A stretch of 26,832 nucleotides of DNA, from positions 1 through 26,832 of the forward strand of contig CAZVWJ010000036.1 in NCBI GenBank assembly GCA_964631325.1, written 5' to 3'. Shown here in pieces: positions 13,790 to 21,419 of this stretch. The notes beneath the pieces are model-generated. The model searched no databases. It had not been told where the DNA came from and worked only from the letters and a program-made list of their open reading frames with translations. How positions within the stretch are numbered: the stretch's first letter is position 1; each line of letters opens with the position of its first letter. Made by a program: the position numbers and the translations under genes. This stretch comes from CAZVWJ01 sp964631325. Lineage in GTDB: Bacteria; T1Sed10-126.

Positions 13790-14550
13790 TTAGAGAACTT
13801 TCGTCTCTTCGCCGTTTTTTCCGCCTTCGCGCTAATTTTTCTTTGGGTTTACGGGTTAGCCTCATCACGCAATCCCGCCATCACGTAATCACGATTTACG
13901 GGCTTACCTCATCACCTCATCACGATTAATGCTTTCCTTTCCGCCTTTCCGCCTTTGCGTTAACTTTTGGGCTTTCGGTGTTGTGTACTTCGTTTTCCGG
14001 TTTTCCCTCGTCCCTTTGTCCCTTAGTCACCTCGTCACAATGTTTTTTCTTCGCCTCTTCGCCTTTCCGTTCCCCTTTGCGTCTTTCCGCCTTTGCGTTA
14101 ACTTTGCTGTTCCGGGTTCCGCGTTTAACGCCCAGCGCCATGCGCCCTACGCCCCATCGCCTCTTCGACATTCTTTCCGCCTTTGTGTTCCCACTGCTGT
14201 TCCGGTCTTTCGGTTTTGCTCATGCTCCCATGCTCTCCCACTCTCAGGCTCTGCGTTATCCTTTCGCCCTGTCGTCTCTTCGCCTTTCTTTGCGTCTTCG
14301 CGCCTTTGCGTTAACTCCGCTGTCCCGGGTTCCGGGTTTCGCGTTCTGGGTTTTCGCACCTTCGCCTCTTCGCTATGTCGCCTCTCCGCCGTTCTTTGCG
14401 TCTTCGCGCCTTTGCGTTAACTTCGCTGTTCCGGTTTCTGTGTTTCGTGTTCTGGGTTTACTCATGCTCCCGTGCTCTCCCACTCTCAGGCTCTGCGTTA
14501 TCCTTTCGCCCTGTCGTCTCTTCGCCTTTCTTTGCGTTCTTCCCCTCCTG
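13790..14550. repeat. Longest short-word repeat spacer
   Basis: About 760 bases with every word type of the window. The stretches around 14218-14300 (GCTCATGCTCCCATGCTCTCC through GTCGTCTCTTCGCC) and 14460-14545 are near copies of each other, so the tract grew partly by local duplication. Long open frames cross it on both strands, but they encode repetitive Arg/Ser/Phe/Leu text without family resemblance and lack good starts. Confidence 0.85.
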
Positions 14551-14561
14551 TATGCTAAAAT
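14532..14561 (+). promoter_or_regulatory. Promoter whose -35 is a spacer word
   Basis: TTGCGT (14532-14537), 18 bases and TATGCTAAAAT with TAAAAT at 14556-14561 (extended -10 TGC). The start would fall next to the GAGGAGG ribosome site, giving a very short leader. The same structure precedes the truncated paralogue at 11984. Confidence 0.5.
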
Positions 14562-14579
14562 CAACCCGAGGAGGCAGAG

Positions 14580-14945
14580 ATGTCCAACACAAAAATCAAC
14601 TACCTCTACCGCGATGCTTCCAACTATAAGGCTTATCCCGAGCGCGATGTAATTGTCTCCGGGGAACTCACCCGCGAGGACTTCGGGGACTCCCTGCACA
14701 TGGAGGAGATGTTCATCCCCCACGATCTTGGCCTGCCCGAACTGCAGTCCCGGTTGGAAGAATATCCCAACCCCGAGGACCGCATCTGGCACCAGCTCCT
14801 CGAACTTGAACCAACCGAAGCAGAACCCACCATTGAAATCACCGCCGCCCAAATCAAATCCCGCCTGCAAAAGATAAAAGAAGAAGGCTGGTACGAATCC
14901 GCCGCCTTCAAACGCCAACAATTCCTCAAAAACATTCTGGGCTGA
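14580..14945 (+). CDS. Uncharacterised 121-aa protein
   Basis: It starts MSNTKINYLYRDASNYKAYP and has an EMFIPHDLGLPELQ segment and a helical, charged C-terminus (IEITAAQIKSRLQKIKEEGW). I recall this layout ('INYLYRDAxNYK...FIPxxxGLPEL') from many small proteins of environmental bacteria and cyanobacteria without assigned function. GAGGAGG gives a strong ribosome site. A truncated duplicate with its promoter lies at 11936-12127. It precedes the HNH nuclease gene by 42 bases and could share its transcript. No catalytic motif is visible. Confidence 0.65.
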   Translation: MSNTKINYLYRDASNYKAYPERDVIVSGELTREDFGDSLHMEEMFIPHDLGLPELQSRLEEYPNPEDRIWHQLLELEPTEAEPTIEITAAQIKSRLQKIKEEGWYESAAFKRQQFLKNILG

Positions 14946-14987
14946 ATTTGGAGAATATAATTCTGCCATGATGAAGGGAATAAACTG

Positions 14988-16169
14988 ATGGAGTCACCAA
15001 AACAGATCGAGGCTATTCTTGAATTTGGCAGTAAATCCTCCACTTACAAGTATGCCCTTTTGAAAACGATGATCGACTATATCATGGAGCACCCAACCGA
15101 AACTGCGGTTAACGGCTTCCATTATATCCCCGGAATCTACCTGGCCAAAAAATTCCTCCGCTACTACTGGCCCCTCTCTTACCACGGAATCAAGCAGGGC
15201 ACCACCGGCCAGACCGCGGTGGAATCGGCAATGTCCGAATTCAGGGACTCTTTCTACGAATTATCGGACGAGGGTTTTTCCCTTGATTCTCCGGAAGCCG
15301 TTTTAAGAATCCTGGAGCGAATAGAAACCGCAGAAAATCTTCCCACCCCCTACGTCTCACTGCTCCAGGATATTCGCAATACGGTTATCGATATGCCGGT
15401 GAGATATGTGCGAAACATCAAAGGAGAAGTGGCCCAGTTATTTACCGTTTACCACCAGGACTATTCACTGGTTAGTTCTGATTTTGAAGATTTAATTCGG
15501 GAAGGAAAAAAAGTTATTGCTCGCAGTGATACGGTGAAAAATTACCTGGAGTTAGAACTTGCCGAGCCCTTTCACATTCTTATTTCTGACCGTGTTTATG
15601 ATGAATTGACCGAACTCAGGTTCTGGATCGATTCGATTATTACCGAGCAGTGGTCCCGGCAGTGCCAGGAATACATGGAGGAGAGGTTTCCGTATGGAGA
15701 ATTTTTCGCTTCTCTTTCCCGGGATTTTGGGGACCGGGAACCGCTGGTTTCCTACCGCGAATTTTACCGTAAAAAACATTTCCCGGATTTTTACACCAAC
15801 CGGGAACTCAGTTCAGATTTTGCGGTTGATCATTTTCTCCCCTGGTCGCGCTTGCCGGTTAACCGGTTCTGGAACCTTGTGCCCACGAAAACCGGAATCA
15901 ACTCCAAAAAATCGGATCGTTTGCTTCAATTGACCGATGAATTCAGAAATGAACGCCTTCCCAACCACATGGACCGCTGCCTGCGCACCGGGGCCCCGGT
16001 AATCAAGCAGGATTTACAGGCGACTTACCGCAAATACCACAAGCGAGAAGTGCCGGACTCCCACGGCCGCCGGGTGGAAGAGCTGCGCGAGCTGGTTTTA
16101 CAGCTCTATGACAACCTGGATCAAATTTCAGTCGAAGAAAAAATTAACCCCGAGGAACTGATTGCTTAG
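14988..16169 (+). CDS. HNH endonuclease domain protein
   Basis: 393 aa. Residues 277-313 form an HNH finger: FAVDHFLPWSR with Asp281-His282, WNLVPT with Asn296, and GINSKKSDRL with the final Asn and Lys. The first 270 residues are helical, with no second known domain (HYIPGIYLAKKFLRYYWPLS is typical of this group). HNH proteins of this size are often defence nucleases or restriction components. AAGGGA lies 8 bases before the ATG. Its TAG stop is fused with the AGGAGG of the following MazG-like gene, so the two are certainly co-translated. Confidence 0.8.
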   Translation: MESPKQIEAILEFGSKSSTYKYALLKTMIDYIMEHPTETAVNGFHYIPGIYLAKKFLRYYWPLSYHGIKQGTTGQTAVESAMSEFRDSFYELSDEGFSLDSPEAVLRILERIETAENLPTPYVSLLQDIRNTVIDMPVRYVRNIKGEVAQLFTVYHQDYSLVSSDFEDLIREGKKVIARSDTVKNYLELELAEPFHILISDRVYDELTELRFWIDSIITEQWSRQCQEYMEERFPYGEFFASLSRDFGDREPLVSYREFYRKKHFPDFYTNRELSSDFAVDHFLPWSRLPVNRFWNLVPTKTGINSKKSDRLLQLTDEFRNERLPNHMDRCLRTGAPVIKQDLQATYRKYHKREVPDSHGRRVEELRELVLQLYDNLDQISVEEKINPEELIA

Positions 16170-16181
16170 GAGGAAAATATT

Positions 16182-16493
16182 GTGAAAGAATACAACAAAC
16201 TGATCCGCGACAAAATCCCCCAGATAATCGAAGAAGCAGGCAAGGAGTACGAAGTCCGAGAACTTGACGAGGAAGAATACCACGAAAAGTTAAAAGAAAA
16301 GCTCCAGGAGGAAGTCGACGAATACCTGGAGTCCAACGAAATCGAAGAATTGGCTGATATCCTCGAAGTTATTCAAGCACTCACTGAACAAAGTGGAATG
16401 GAATTAAAAGAATTAGAAGAGATCCGAGCGGAAAAAGTTAAAGAACGCGGTGCTTTTGAAAAACGTCTATTACTTGAGGAAGTTCGGGAGTAG
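16182..16493 (+). CDS. MazG-like nucleotide pyrophosphohydrolase
   Basis: 103 aa from GTG at 16182, eight bases after AGGAGG. It opens with YNKLIRDKIPQIIEEAGKEY, the signature of the phosphoribosyl-ATP-pyrophosphohydrolase-like small MazG proteins, and carries the metal site EEVDEYL...EELADIL (Glu44, Glu47, Glu56, Asp59). These all-alpha enzymes hydrolyse (d)NTPs to NMP and pyrophosphate. Coupled to an HNH nuclease, it might deplete nucleotides during phage attack or sanitise the pool; that is inference. A short CCACG/CGTGG hairpin follows the stop (16497-16511), without a T-run. Confidence 0.85.
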   Translation: MKEYNKLIRDKIPQIIEEAGKEYEVRELDEEEYHEKLKEKLQEEVDEYLESNEIEELADILEVIQALTEQSGMELKELEEIRAEKVKERGAFEKRLLLEEVRE

Positions 16494-16684
16494 GCCCCAC
16501 GCTTTCCGTGGATAAACGGAAGGCTTTAAATAAGGGGATTTGAATCTTAATTTGGCTGAGAATACTTGAAAGCTTGAACAAATCTGTAAGTGCTTGTTAG
16601 GAATATTTTTATCAAGGGATTCAGGCTGATAATTAGAGCGTTTGGCTACGTTCAAAATCTGTAAAAATCCGGTGAATACATCAA

Positions 16685-17443
16685 ATGGCTAAGAAATGGA
16701 CGGAAGACGAATTAATTTTTGCAATTAATCTTTATTTCAAGCTGCCTTTTGGGCAACAACACAGCGACAACCCCAAGGTCCGGCGGCTGGCGGAGATCCT
16801 GGACCGTACGCCCGGCTCGGTGAACATGAAGCTGAACCAGTTTGCCGCCCTGGATGAAACCCTGGAACAAAAAGGGCTGACCAACTACGGCAAGTTGGAC
16901 GAGAAGGTCTGGCATAAGTACTGGCAAAACGAGGAAGAGGTAGCGACCCGCAGCGAATATATCCTCGAACAGATAGAAGAGCAGGGCCGCCCGGAGTCCG
17001 GCCAGTTGGAACTGGAGCTGGAGAAGTTAAAGGAAAATTACGGAAAGGAAGTGCGCACCGATCAAAAACGGCGAGTTGGTCAGCGTTTCTTCCGCCGGGT
17101 AGTCCTGGCCAACTACGAACATAGCTGCTGCATCTGCCGGTTGGCCCAGCCACCGCTCTTGGAAGCGGCTCACATAGTAAACTGGTCGGACACCGACGAC
17201 TCCAGCTTGAGGACCAACCCACGCAACGGCTTGGCAATGTGCACGCTCCACCACCGGGCCTTTGATAAACAAATCATCTCCATCCACCCGGAGGAGAAAA
17301 CCGTCCGGCTGGCCCCGGAAATAAAATCTGAAACCACTCCGGGCGCAAAACAGATGTTCCACCGCTTTGAAAACAAGCAAATATTCATCCCGGAAAAGCT
17401 GGGTCCTGCCCAATCACTGCTTATGAATAAGCTTGGAATTTAA
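16685..17443 (+). CDS. HNH restriction-type endonuclease
   Basis: 252 aa. The N-terminus (KWTEDELIFAINLYFKLPFG, NPKVRRLAEILDRTPGSVNM) is a Myb/SANT-like helical DNA-binding segment often found in front of HNH nucleases. The C-terminal HNH is CCICRLAQPPLLEAAHIV with His163, RNGLAMCTLHH with Asn181 and His190, and Cys148, Cys151 and Cys186 as zinc ligands. It is annotated in relatives as a putative restriction endonuclease, usually without an adjacent methylase. Its own ribosome site is weak. It is the last GC-richer gene; the AT-rich island begins four bases after its stop. The 191-base gap upstream holds no gene. Confidence 0.82.
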   Translation: MAKKWTEDELIFAINLYFKLPFGQQHSDNPKVRRLAEILDRTPGSVNMKLNQFAALDETLEQKGLTNYGKLDEKVWHKYWQNEEEVATRSEYILEQIEEQGRPESGQLELELEKLKENYGKEVRTDQKRRVGQRFFRRVVLANYEHSCCICRLAQPPLLEAAHIVNWSDTDDSSLRTNPRNGLAMCTLHHRAFDKQIISIHPEEKTVRLAPEIKSETTPGAKQMFHRFENKQIFIPEKLGPAQSLLMNKLGI

Positions 17444-17447
17444 ACAT

Positions 17448-18137
17448 ATGAACTTATCATCAGAAAAGGTTGAATATTTCTGTGAAATAATCAAAAAATG
17501 GGCTCAAAAAAACCTAAGAGAATTCCCATGGAGGAATACTTCAAATCCATATAAAGTATTAATTGCAGAAATCATGTTGCAGCAGACTGATACAAATAAA
17601 GTAAAACAGGTTTATAATGATTTTTTAGAGGAATTCTCAAATGTAGAAGAACTTGCTGATGCATCTTATGAAGATATTAATAAGTATATATCAAAAATAG
17701 GTTTAAGTTATAGAACTGAGAGATTGTTAAATATTGCTAGTGTAATTAAAGCTCGGTGGAATGGGCAGGTCCCTACTAATCCAACAGATTTAAAAAGTTT
17801 ACCAGGGGTTGGTGATTATATAGCAAATTCTGTTGGAGCAATTAGTGGTGATTATAGTGTACCAGCAGTAGATAGTAACGTTATAAGAATAATACAAAGA
17901 TTTTTTGGGGTTGAATCAAAAAAGAATAGGCCCAGAAACGATCCTAAAATTTGGAATTCATCAAAAAAACTTCTACCCGATGAAACAGAAAAAGTCAAAA
18001 TTTGGAATTGGGCTCTTCTTGATTTTGGTGCTATTGTGTGTACTTACTACAATCCTAAATGTTATGAATGTCCAGTGATCCGTAAATGTTCTTTTTTTGA
18101 ATCATTTTTAAAATCGGAATGTGATAAAAATGAGTAG
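17448..18137 (+). CDS. MutY/Mig-like DNA glycosylase, probably T:G-specific
   Basis: 229 aa from ATG at 17448 (an upstream TTG at 17433 would overlap the previous gene). It has FPWRNTSNPYKVLIAEIMLQ (MutY/EndoIII helix, residues 26-45), the helix-hairpin-helix LPGVGDYIA (118-126), catalytic Asp142 in VDSNV, and a [4Fe-4S] cluster C198-x6-C205-x2-C208-x5-C214. Tyr124 stands 18 residues before Asp142, the position of the tyrosine that marks T:G mismatch glycosylases such as Mig.MthI, where EndoIII has Lys and MutY Ser. The MutY C-terminal 8-oxoG domain is absent. It overlaps the restriction gene and lies close to a C5-cytosine methylase, so it probably repairs thymines made by 5-methylcytosine deamination. 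Confidence 0.85.
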   Translation: MNLSSEKVEYFCEIIKKWAQKNLREFPWRNTSNPYKVLIAEIMLQQTDTNKVKQVYNDFLEEFSNVEELADASYEDINKYISKIGLSYRTERLLNIASVIKARWNGQVPTNPTDLKSLPGVGDYIANSVGAISGDYSVPAVDSNVIRIIQRFFGVESKKNRPRNDPKIWNSSKKLLPDETEKVKIWNWALLDFGAIVCTYYNPKCYECPVIRKCSFFESFLKSECDKNE

Positions 18138-19704
18138 AAAAATTTGGATGTTTCCCAGGAATATAAGAAGATTAGAACCTTGGAAAATTTCGGAAATATT
18201 AACCCAATTAAGTATTGCTGTAATTGGGCGGTCCTGGTCCGGTGAGCAAGAACTGCAAGATGAATTTACTGATCTATTAGAAGAAAGTGGAATCAAAAGG
18301 CCCGGTGAACAGTGGGATCCGAATAGTGGGGGGGCACGTACTTATTTGGCACAGCTTCGTTGCTTGGGCTTAGTTTTCAAACATCCGGATTATGGGATAC
18401 AGCTTACATTAGCAGGAGAAGCATTTATTGATGGTAAACCCCCTTTAGAAATTCTTCAGCATCAATTAAGCAAACTACAATATCCATCACCATACTCAAA
18501 ATCAAGAAATGTTTGGATAGACAAGAGTTTAGAGATACGTCCTTTTCTTTTTTTATTACGTCTACTCCGTGATCAAGATTTAAATGGTCTCACTAAGGAT
18601 GAAATCGCATTTTTTGTAATAGTTTACGGCCACAAAAATTCTGATTTTGTTCTTGTGAAAAAAAAGATTCAAAATTATAGAGAAATAAATCAGGACCCTT
18701 TCAATAAAAAATATATGAAACTTTCTGAAACTACAAAAACATCAAACCATTCTATAACTGACAGAAAAACGTATCTAAGAGACATAGCCAATACTGCAGT
18801 GAACTATTTACTTGGTGCGCAACTTGTGTTTAGGGAAGAAAATCGAGTCAAAATCAATTTGACCTTTGAATCAAAAATTGATAATTGGATTCAAAATGAA
18901 CCGGATTTGTTGACTGCTAAAGTTCCTGATCATGTATTCCAGAGAAGGTTCGGTGCCTATGGTAAACAAAAGGACACCAGAAAATTTGATCCAAATAGGT
19001 CAGCCAATGTAAAGCAATTAACAAAAGAAAAAATAATTAATAATGAATTTCTTAAAATCGCTAGCCAACAACCTCTGTGCTATGATGACTTATCCCTAGT
19101 TGTAGAAAAAATTTCAAATAAAACGGGAATACAAAATAATGAAATTAGAAATCAAATCAAAGAAAAAATAGTCCATGGGATTTCGTACTTTGAGAGACAG
19201 TTTTTAAACTATTCCGTTGGAGGCCGAGATACTGCTTTGGATTTTGAAAAATCGGCCTGTGAAATTTTAGACGAAATAGATGGGATTAGAGCATTTCACA
19301 CGGGCCAATTGACCAGGGAAGGAATTGGTGGATACGCTGATGTTTTCGTTTATTTTGAAAAAAGTAATGATTGTGGCATTATCGATTTAAAAGCCTCGGG
19401 GGCGTATTCTATTTCTAGCGACCATCACTATCGAATGGTTAAAAATTATGTGCCGAATTATCACGAATTGTCCAATAAGTTGATAGGGGATAAATCTCCT
19501 GATTTAAGTTTTTTTGCGTATGTGGCGGGAGGGTTATCTCACTCTGTAGAGGAAGATGTCCAAAAAATATGTAATAAAACCGGAGTGAATGGAGTAGCTT
19601 TGGACGCTCATGATTTTTTGGTAGTTGTTAGAGAGGTTATTGAAGATAAAATGACAATTAAAAAATTAAAATCAGTGTTTGAGGGTAAATATCAAGTTAA
19701 CTGA
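18130..19704 (+). CDS. Type II restriction endonuclease, AlwI-like
   Basis: 524 aa from ATG at 18130 (overlapping the glycosylase stop by 8 bases; a GTG at 18121 is possible). The N-terminal half has winged-helix features and segments typical of AlwI/FokI-type specificity domains: KIWMFPRNIRRLEPWKISEI, GARTYLAQLRCLGLV, LQYPSPYSKS, LEIRPFLFLLRLLRD. The C-terminal catalytic part has GYADVFV (Asp404) and GIIDLKASG (Asp419-x-Lys421), a PD-(D/E)xK centre, followed by DHHYRMVKNYVPNYHEL. The gene ends tail-to-tail with the C5-methylase with 13 bases of overlap. The family call is by pattern; target sequence unknown. Confidence 0.7.
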   Translation: MSRKIWMFPRNIRRLEPWKISEILTQLSIAVIGRSWSGEQELQDEFTDLLEESGIKRPGEQWDPNSGGARTYLAQLRCLGLVFKHPDYGIQLTLAGEAFIDGKPPLEILQHQLSKLQYPSPYSKSRNVWIDKSLEIRPFLFLLRLLRDQDLNGLTKDEIAFFVIVYGHKNSDFVLVKKKIQNYREINQDPFNKKYMKLSETTKTSNHSITDRKTYLRDIANTAVNYLLGAQLVFREENRVKINLTFESKIDNWIQNEPDLLTAKVPDHVFQRRFGAYGKQKDTRKFDPNRSANVKQLTKEKIINNEFLKIASQQPLCYDDLSLVVEKISNKTGIQNNEIRNQIKEKIVHGISYFERQFLNYSVGGRDTALDFEKSACEILDEIDGIRAFHTGQLTREGIGGYADVFVYFEKSNDCGIIDLKASGAYSISSDHHYRMVKNYVPNYHELSNKLIGDKSPDLSFFAYVAGGLSHSVEEDVQKICNKTGVNGVALDAHDFLVVVREVIEDKMTIKKLKSVFEGKYQVN

Positions 19705-20786
19705 TGACTTTGGTGTGCTTTTACATTAGGTGCAATCGATTCATATTCCACTCCAGCTAACGTTTTTAATAAAGCTTCAAAAATAATTTTTGCACCTTTT
19801 GGCGGTACCGCCATACCAATCTGTCTTCGGACACTGCTTTTACCACCTTTAAAAACAAAATCATCAGGAAATGTCTGGAGCCGAGCGCGTTCACGGTTAG
19901 TTAATGCTCTTGGTTCACTGTGATGGTAACCGTGGGTACCTCCCCCGCCACTTCCAGTAATGGTGTAAGATGGTTTGTCCGGATGGTTTCGCCGGTAAAT
20001 GTTACTGAGTTTCGCTCCCTTCACATTCAATTGAAGCTCTTCTGGAATCCCCTCATACCAAGCGTTTTGACCAGGCGGAATATGCTTAAGACGCTCAACA
20101 ACTGTTTTAGATTGATTTGTGAAAGAGTGATTATGAGCGTCTTCTGGAATTGGTGGGTTTTCAAGAGCTTCACTAGCTGAAATAAAGTCTTTTTTTTCAG
20201 GAGTAGTAGGGGCGGGAACCTTATACTGTTTATCCAAGTCCCTTCGGATACCTACTATCACAATTCTATGCCTTAGCTGGGGAACACCGTATTTCTCAAA
20301 ATGATAATAATGAGGTGTGATTTCATAACCGGTTCCAGCTATTGTCAAATCCCTAAGAATGGTCGGAAGAGCGTTGCCGTTTTCTGCACTGCGGATGCCA
20401 CCAACGTTTTCTGCGACAAACCATTTGGGGTTGTGTTCATTCAGAACACCAACACCGTATGTATATAAAGGTCCGTATTCACCATCAAAACCATGTTTTT
20501 CCCCTACCTGACTAAAATCGTTACAGGGAAAACCGAATGCTAGTCCGTCAATAGCAGGAAGTTTGGCTAAATCAAGGTTCTCGACTGGAGAGCATATTAC
20601 TTTATCAGGTTCGTTAGGACAAATATTTTTTTGGAATGTATGGCAGGAGTCTTCATGATGATCCGTGGCCCATTTTACGGAAATTTCAAACTCTTTATTT
20701 GTCTTTGGGGCAGTGAAATTAGCCATTTCAGCTCCAAGACTTAAACCTCCGGGCCCGCAAAATAATTCTCCCATTTTGTAATTCAT
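19692..20786 (-). CDS. DNA (cytosine-5) methyltransferase
   Basis: 364 aa from ATG at 20786 (GGAGG seven bases upstream; a TTG just before is less likely). Motif I is ELFCGPGGLSLG (7-18), motif IV GFPCNDFSQVG with catalytic Cys88, motif VI ENV (126-128), motif VIII QLRHRIVIVGIR (170-181), motif IX RALTNRERARLQTFPDD, and motif X QIGMAVPP. The target-recognition region between VIII and IX (about 185-285) contains AWYEGIPEELQLN and YTITGSGGGGTHGYHHSEP. It methylates cytosine at C5 to protect the host from the cognate restriction enzyme, most simply the convergent gene at 18130. It follows an RHH gene by 30 bases, in one operon. Confidence 0.95.
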   Translation of the reverse strand: MNYKMGELFCGPGGLSLGAEMANFTAPKTNKEFEISVKWATDHHEDSCHTFQKNICPNEPDKVICSPVENLDLAKLPAIDGLAFGFPCNDFSQVGEKHGFDGEYGPLYTYGVGVLNEHNPKWFVAENVGGIRSAENGNALPTILRDLTIAGTGYEITPHYYHFEKYGVPQLRHRIVIVGIRRDLDKQYKVPAPTTPEKKDFISASEALENPPIPEDAHNHSFTNQSKTVVERLKHIPPGQNAWYEGIPEELQLNVKGAKLSNIYRRNHPDKPSYTITGSGGGGTHGYHHSEPRALTNRERARLQTFPDDFVFKGGKSSVRRQIGMAVPPKGAKIIFEALLKTLAGVEYESIAPNVKAHQSHQLT

Positions 20787-20816
20787 CAATGATCCTCCAA
20801 ACCCTAGGTGTTTTTC

Positions 20817-21005
20817 TTAAAAAAGATTTTTTTGCCGCAACTCTAACTCTTGAATATCTTCTTTAAAGTAATTTTTAATCGCTCGTCGTGCTAACTGCGT
20901 GAAGCCAATTTCACGGCTTTCAGCAAGGTGCTTTAATTTTTCCTTATAATCACTTTCTATTGCGATCACTATAGAATCATCATAACGAGTGGTTTTTTTA
21001 GGCAT
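20817..21005 (-). CDS. Ribbon-helix-helix regulator of the methylase operon
   Basis: 62 aa. RYDDSIVIAIESDYKEKLKH followed by LAESREIGFTQLARRAIKNYF is a CopG-type RHH: a beta strand, then two helices with the Gly-Phe turn. AAGGAG lies 8 bases before the ATG. It is the first gene of the operon with the C5-methylase, the place held by controller proteins in several restriction-modification systems. A perfect 21-base palindrome overlaps its promoter region (21027-21047), so it probably sets methylase level by autorepression. No toxin gene adjoins it, so an antitoxin role is less likely. Confidence 0.75.
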   Translation of the reverse strand: MPKKTTRYDDSIVIAIESDYKEKLKHLAESREIGFTQLARRAIKNYFKEDIQELELRQKNLF

Positions 21006-21026
21006 TTCCTTGACTCCTTTTAGTTG

Positions 21027-21047
21027 TTTTTAGATAATATCTAAAAA
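21027..21047 (-). promoter_or_regulatory. Operator palindrome of the RHH-methylase operon
   Basis: TTTTTAGATA and TATCTAAAAA flank one central base: a perfect 10-bp inverted repeat 22 bases upstream of the RHH start. On the minus strand TATTAT in the palindrome would be the -10, with TTTAAT 17 bases upstream as a weak -35. Binding here would block the promoter. Confidence 0.6.
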
Positions 21048-21105
21048 TATTAACATATTAAAGGTTTTTTTTGTTTTTTGGGAGAAAAACTGCGGATGTT
21101 TCAAG

Positions 21106-21318
21106 TTGAAAAGTTACCTAACAGCAACTGTTGGAAACAGGTTCACAAAAACTCCTATTTTTTTTACACTTGATCGAACCGTCACAGAAGATAAACTGGA
21201 AAAAATCAGTGATCGGGATTTACACCTTGTGGTCCCCGAAGAAGACAAAAAAGATATCGCCCACTACCGCGACACGGACTACGTGCTGAGTTTTAAGGAT
21301 TTTTTTAATAACATGTAA
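21106..21318 (+). pseudogene. C-terminal remnant of an EcoRII-like restriction enzyme
   Basis: The frame from a doubtful TTG at 21106 encodes 70 aa, but it is open farther upstream without a start and has no ribosome site at usable distance. PIFFTLDRTVTEDKLEKISD followed by LHLVVPEEDKKDIAHYR and VLSFKDFF follows the end of EcoRII-C-type restriction enzymes ('...LTLQxGIxxxQLxEMxxxxIxLVVPxxxHxxYP...LxFxEFI'). The catalytic part is missing. It may be the original cutting partner of a C5-methylase at this site, now replaced. Family match is moderate. Confidence 0.5.
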
Positions 21319-21419
21319 ATGAAAGCCTATGTATTTCTTGTAATTAATGGAATATGGTAGTTAAGTATTATGATAATTTTATCTTGAAGAAAATATAAAT
21401 TATAGTAGGAGGTTCTACC

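Noticed and set aside
1..14550. Short-word spacers as CRISPR arrays
   Set aside because: There is no constant repeat of 23-47 bases, no spacers of even length, and no cas genes; the words vary and abut directly.
13978..14652. Long plus-strand frames across the 13.8-14.6 kb spacer (similar ones at 6698-6985, 8942-9142, 11730-12092)
   Set aside because: They consist of repetitive Ser/Arg/Phe/Leu/Pro text from low-complexity DNA, lack ribosome sites, and run into real genes in the wrong frame.
14373..14969. 198-codon minus-strand frame
   Set aside because: It is antisense to the 121-aa gene and its spacer; the plus-strand gene has a strong ribosome site, a promoter and a paralogue.
16737..17237. 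166-codon minus-strand frame
   Set aside because: Antisense to the HNH gene, which has clear zinc and catalytic residues; the frame is Arg/Ser/Pro-rich as expected of a shadow.
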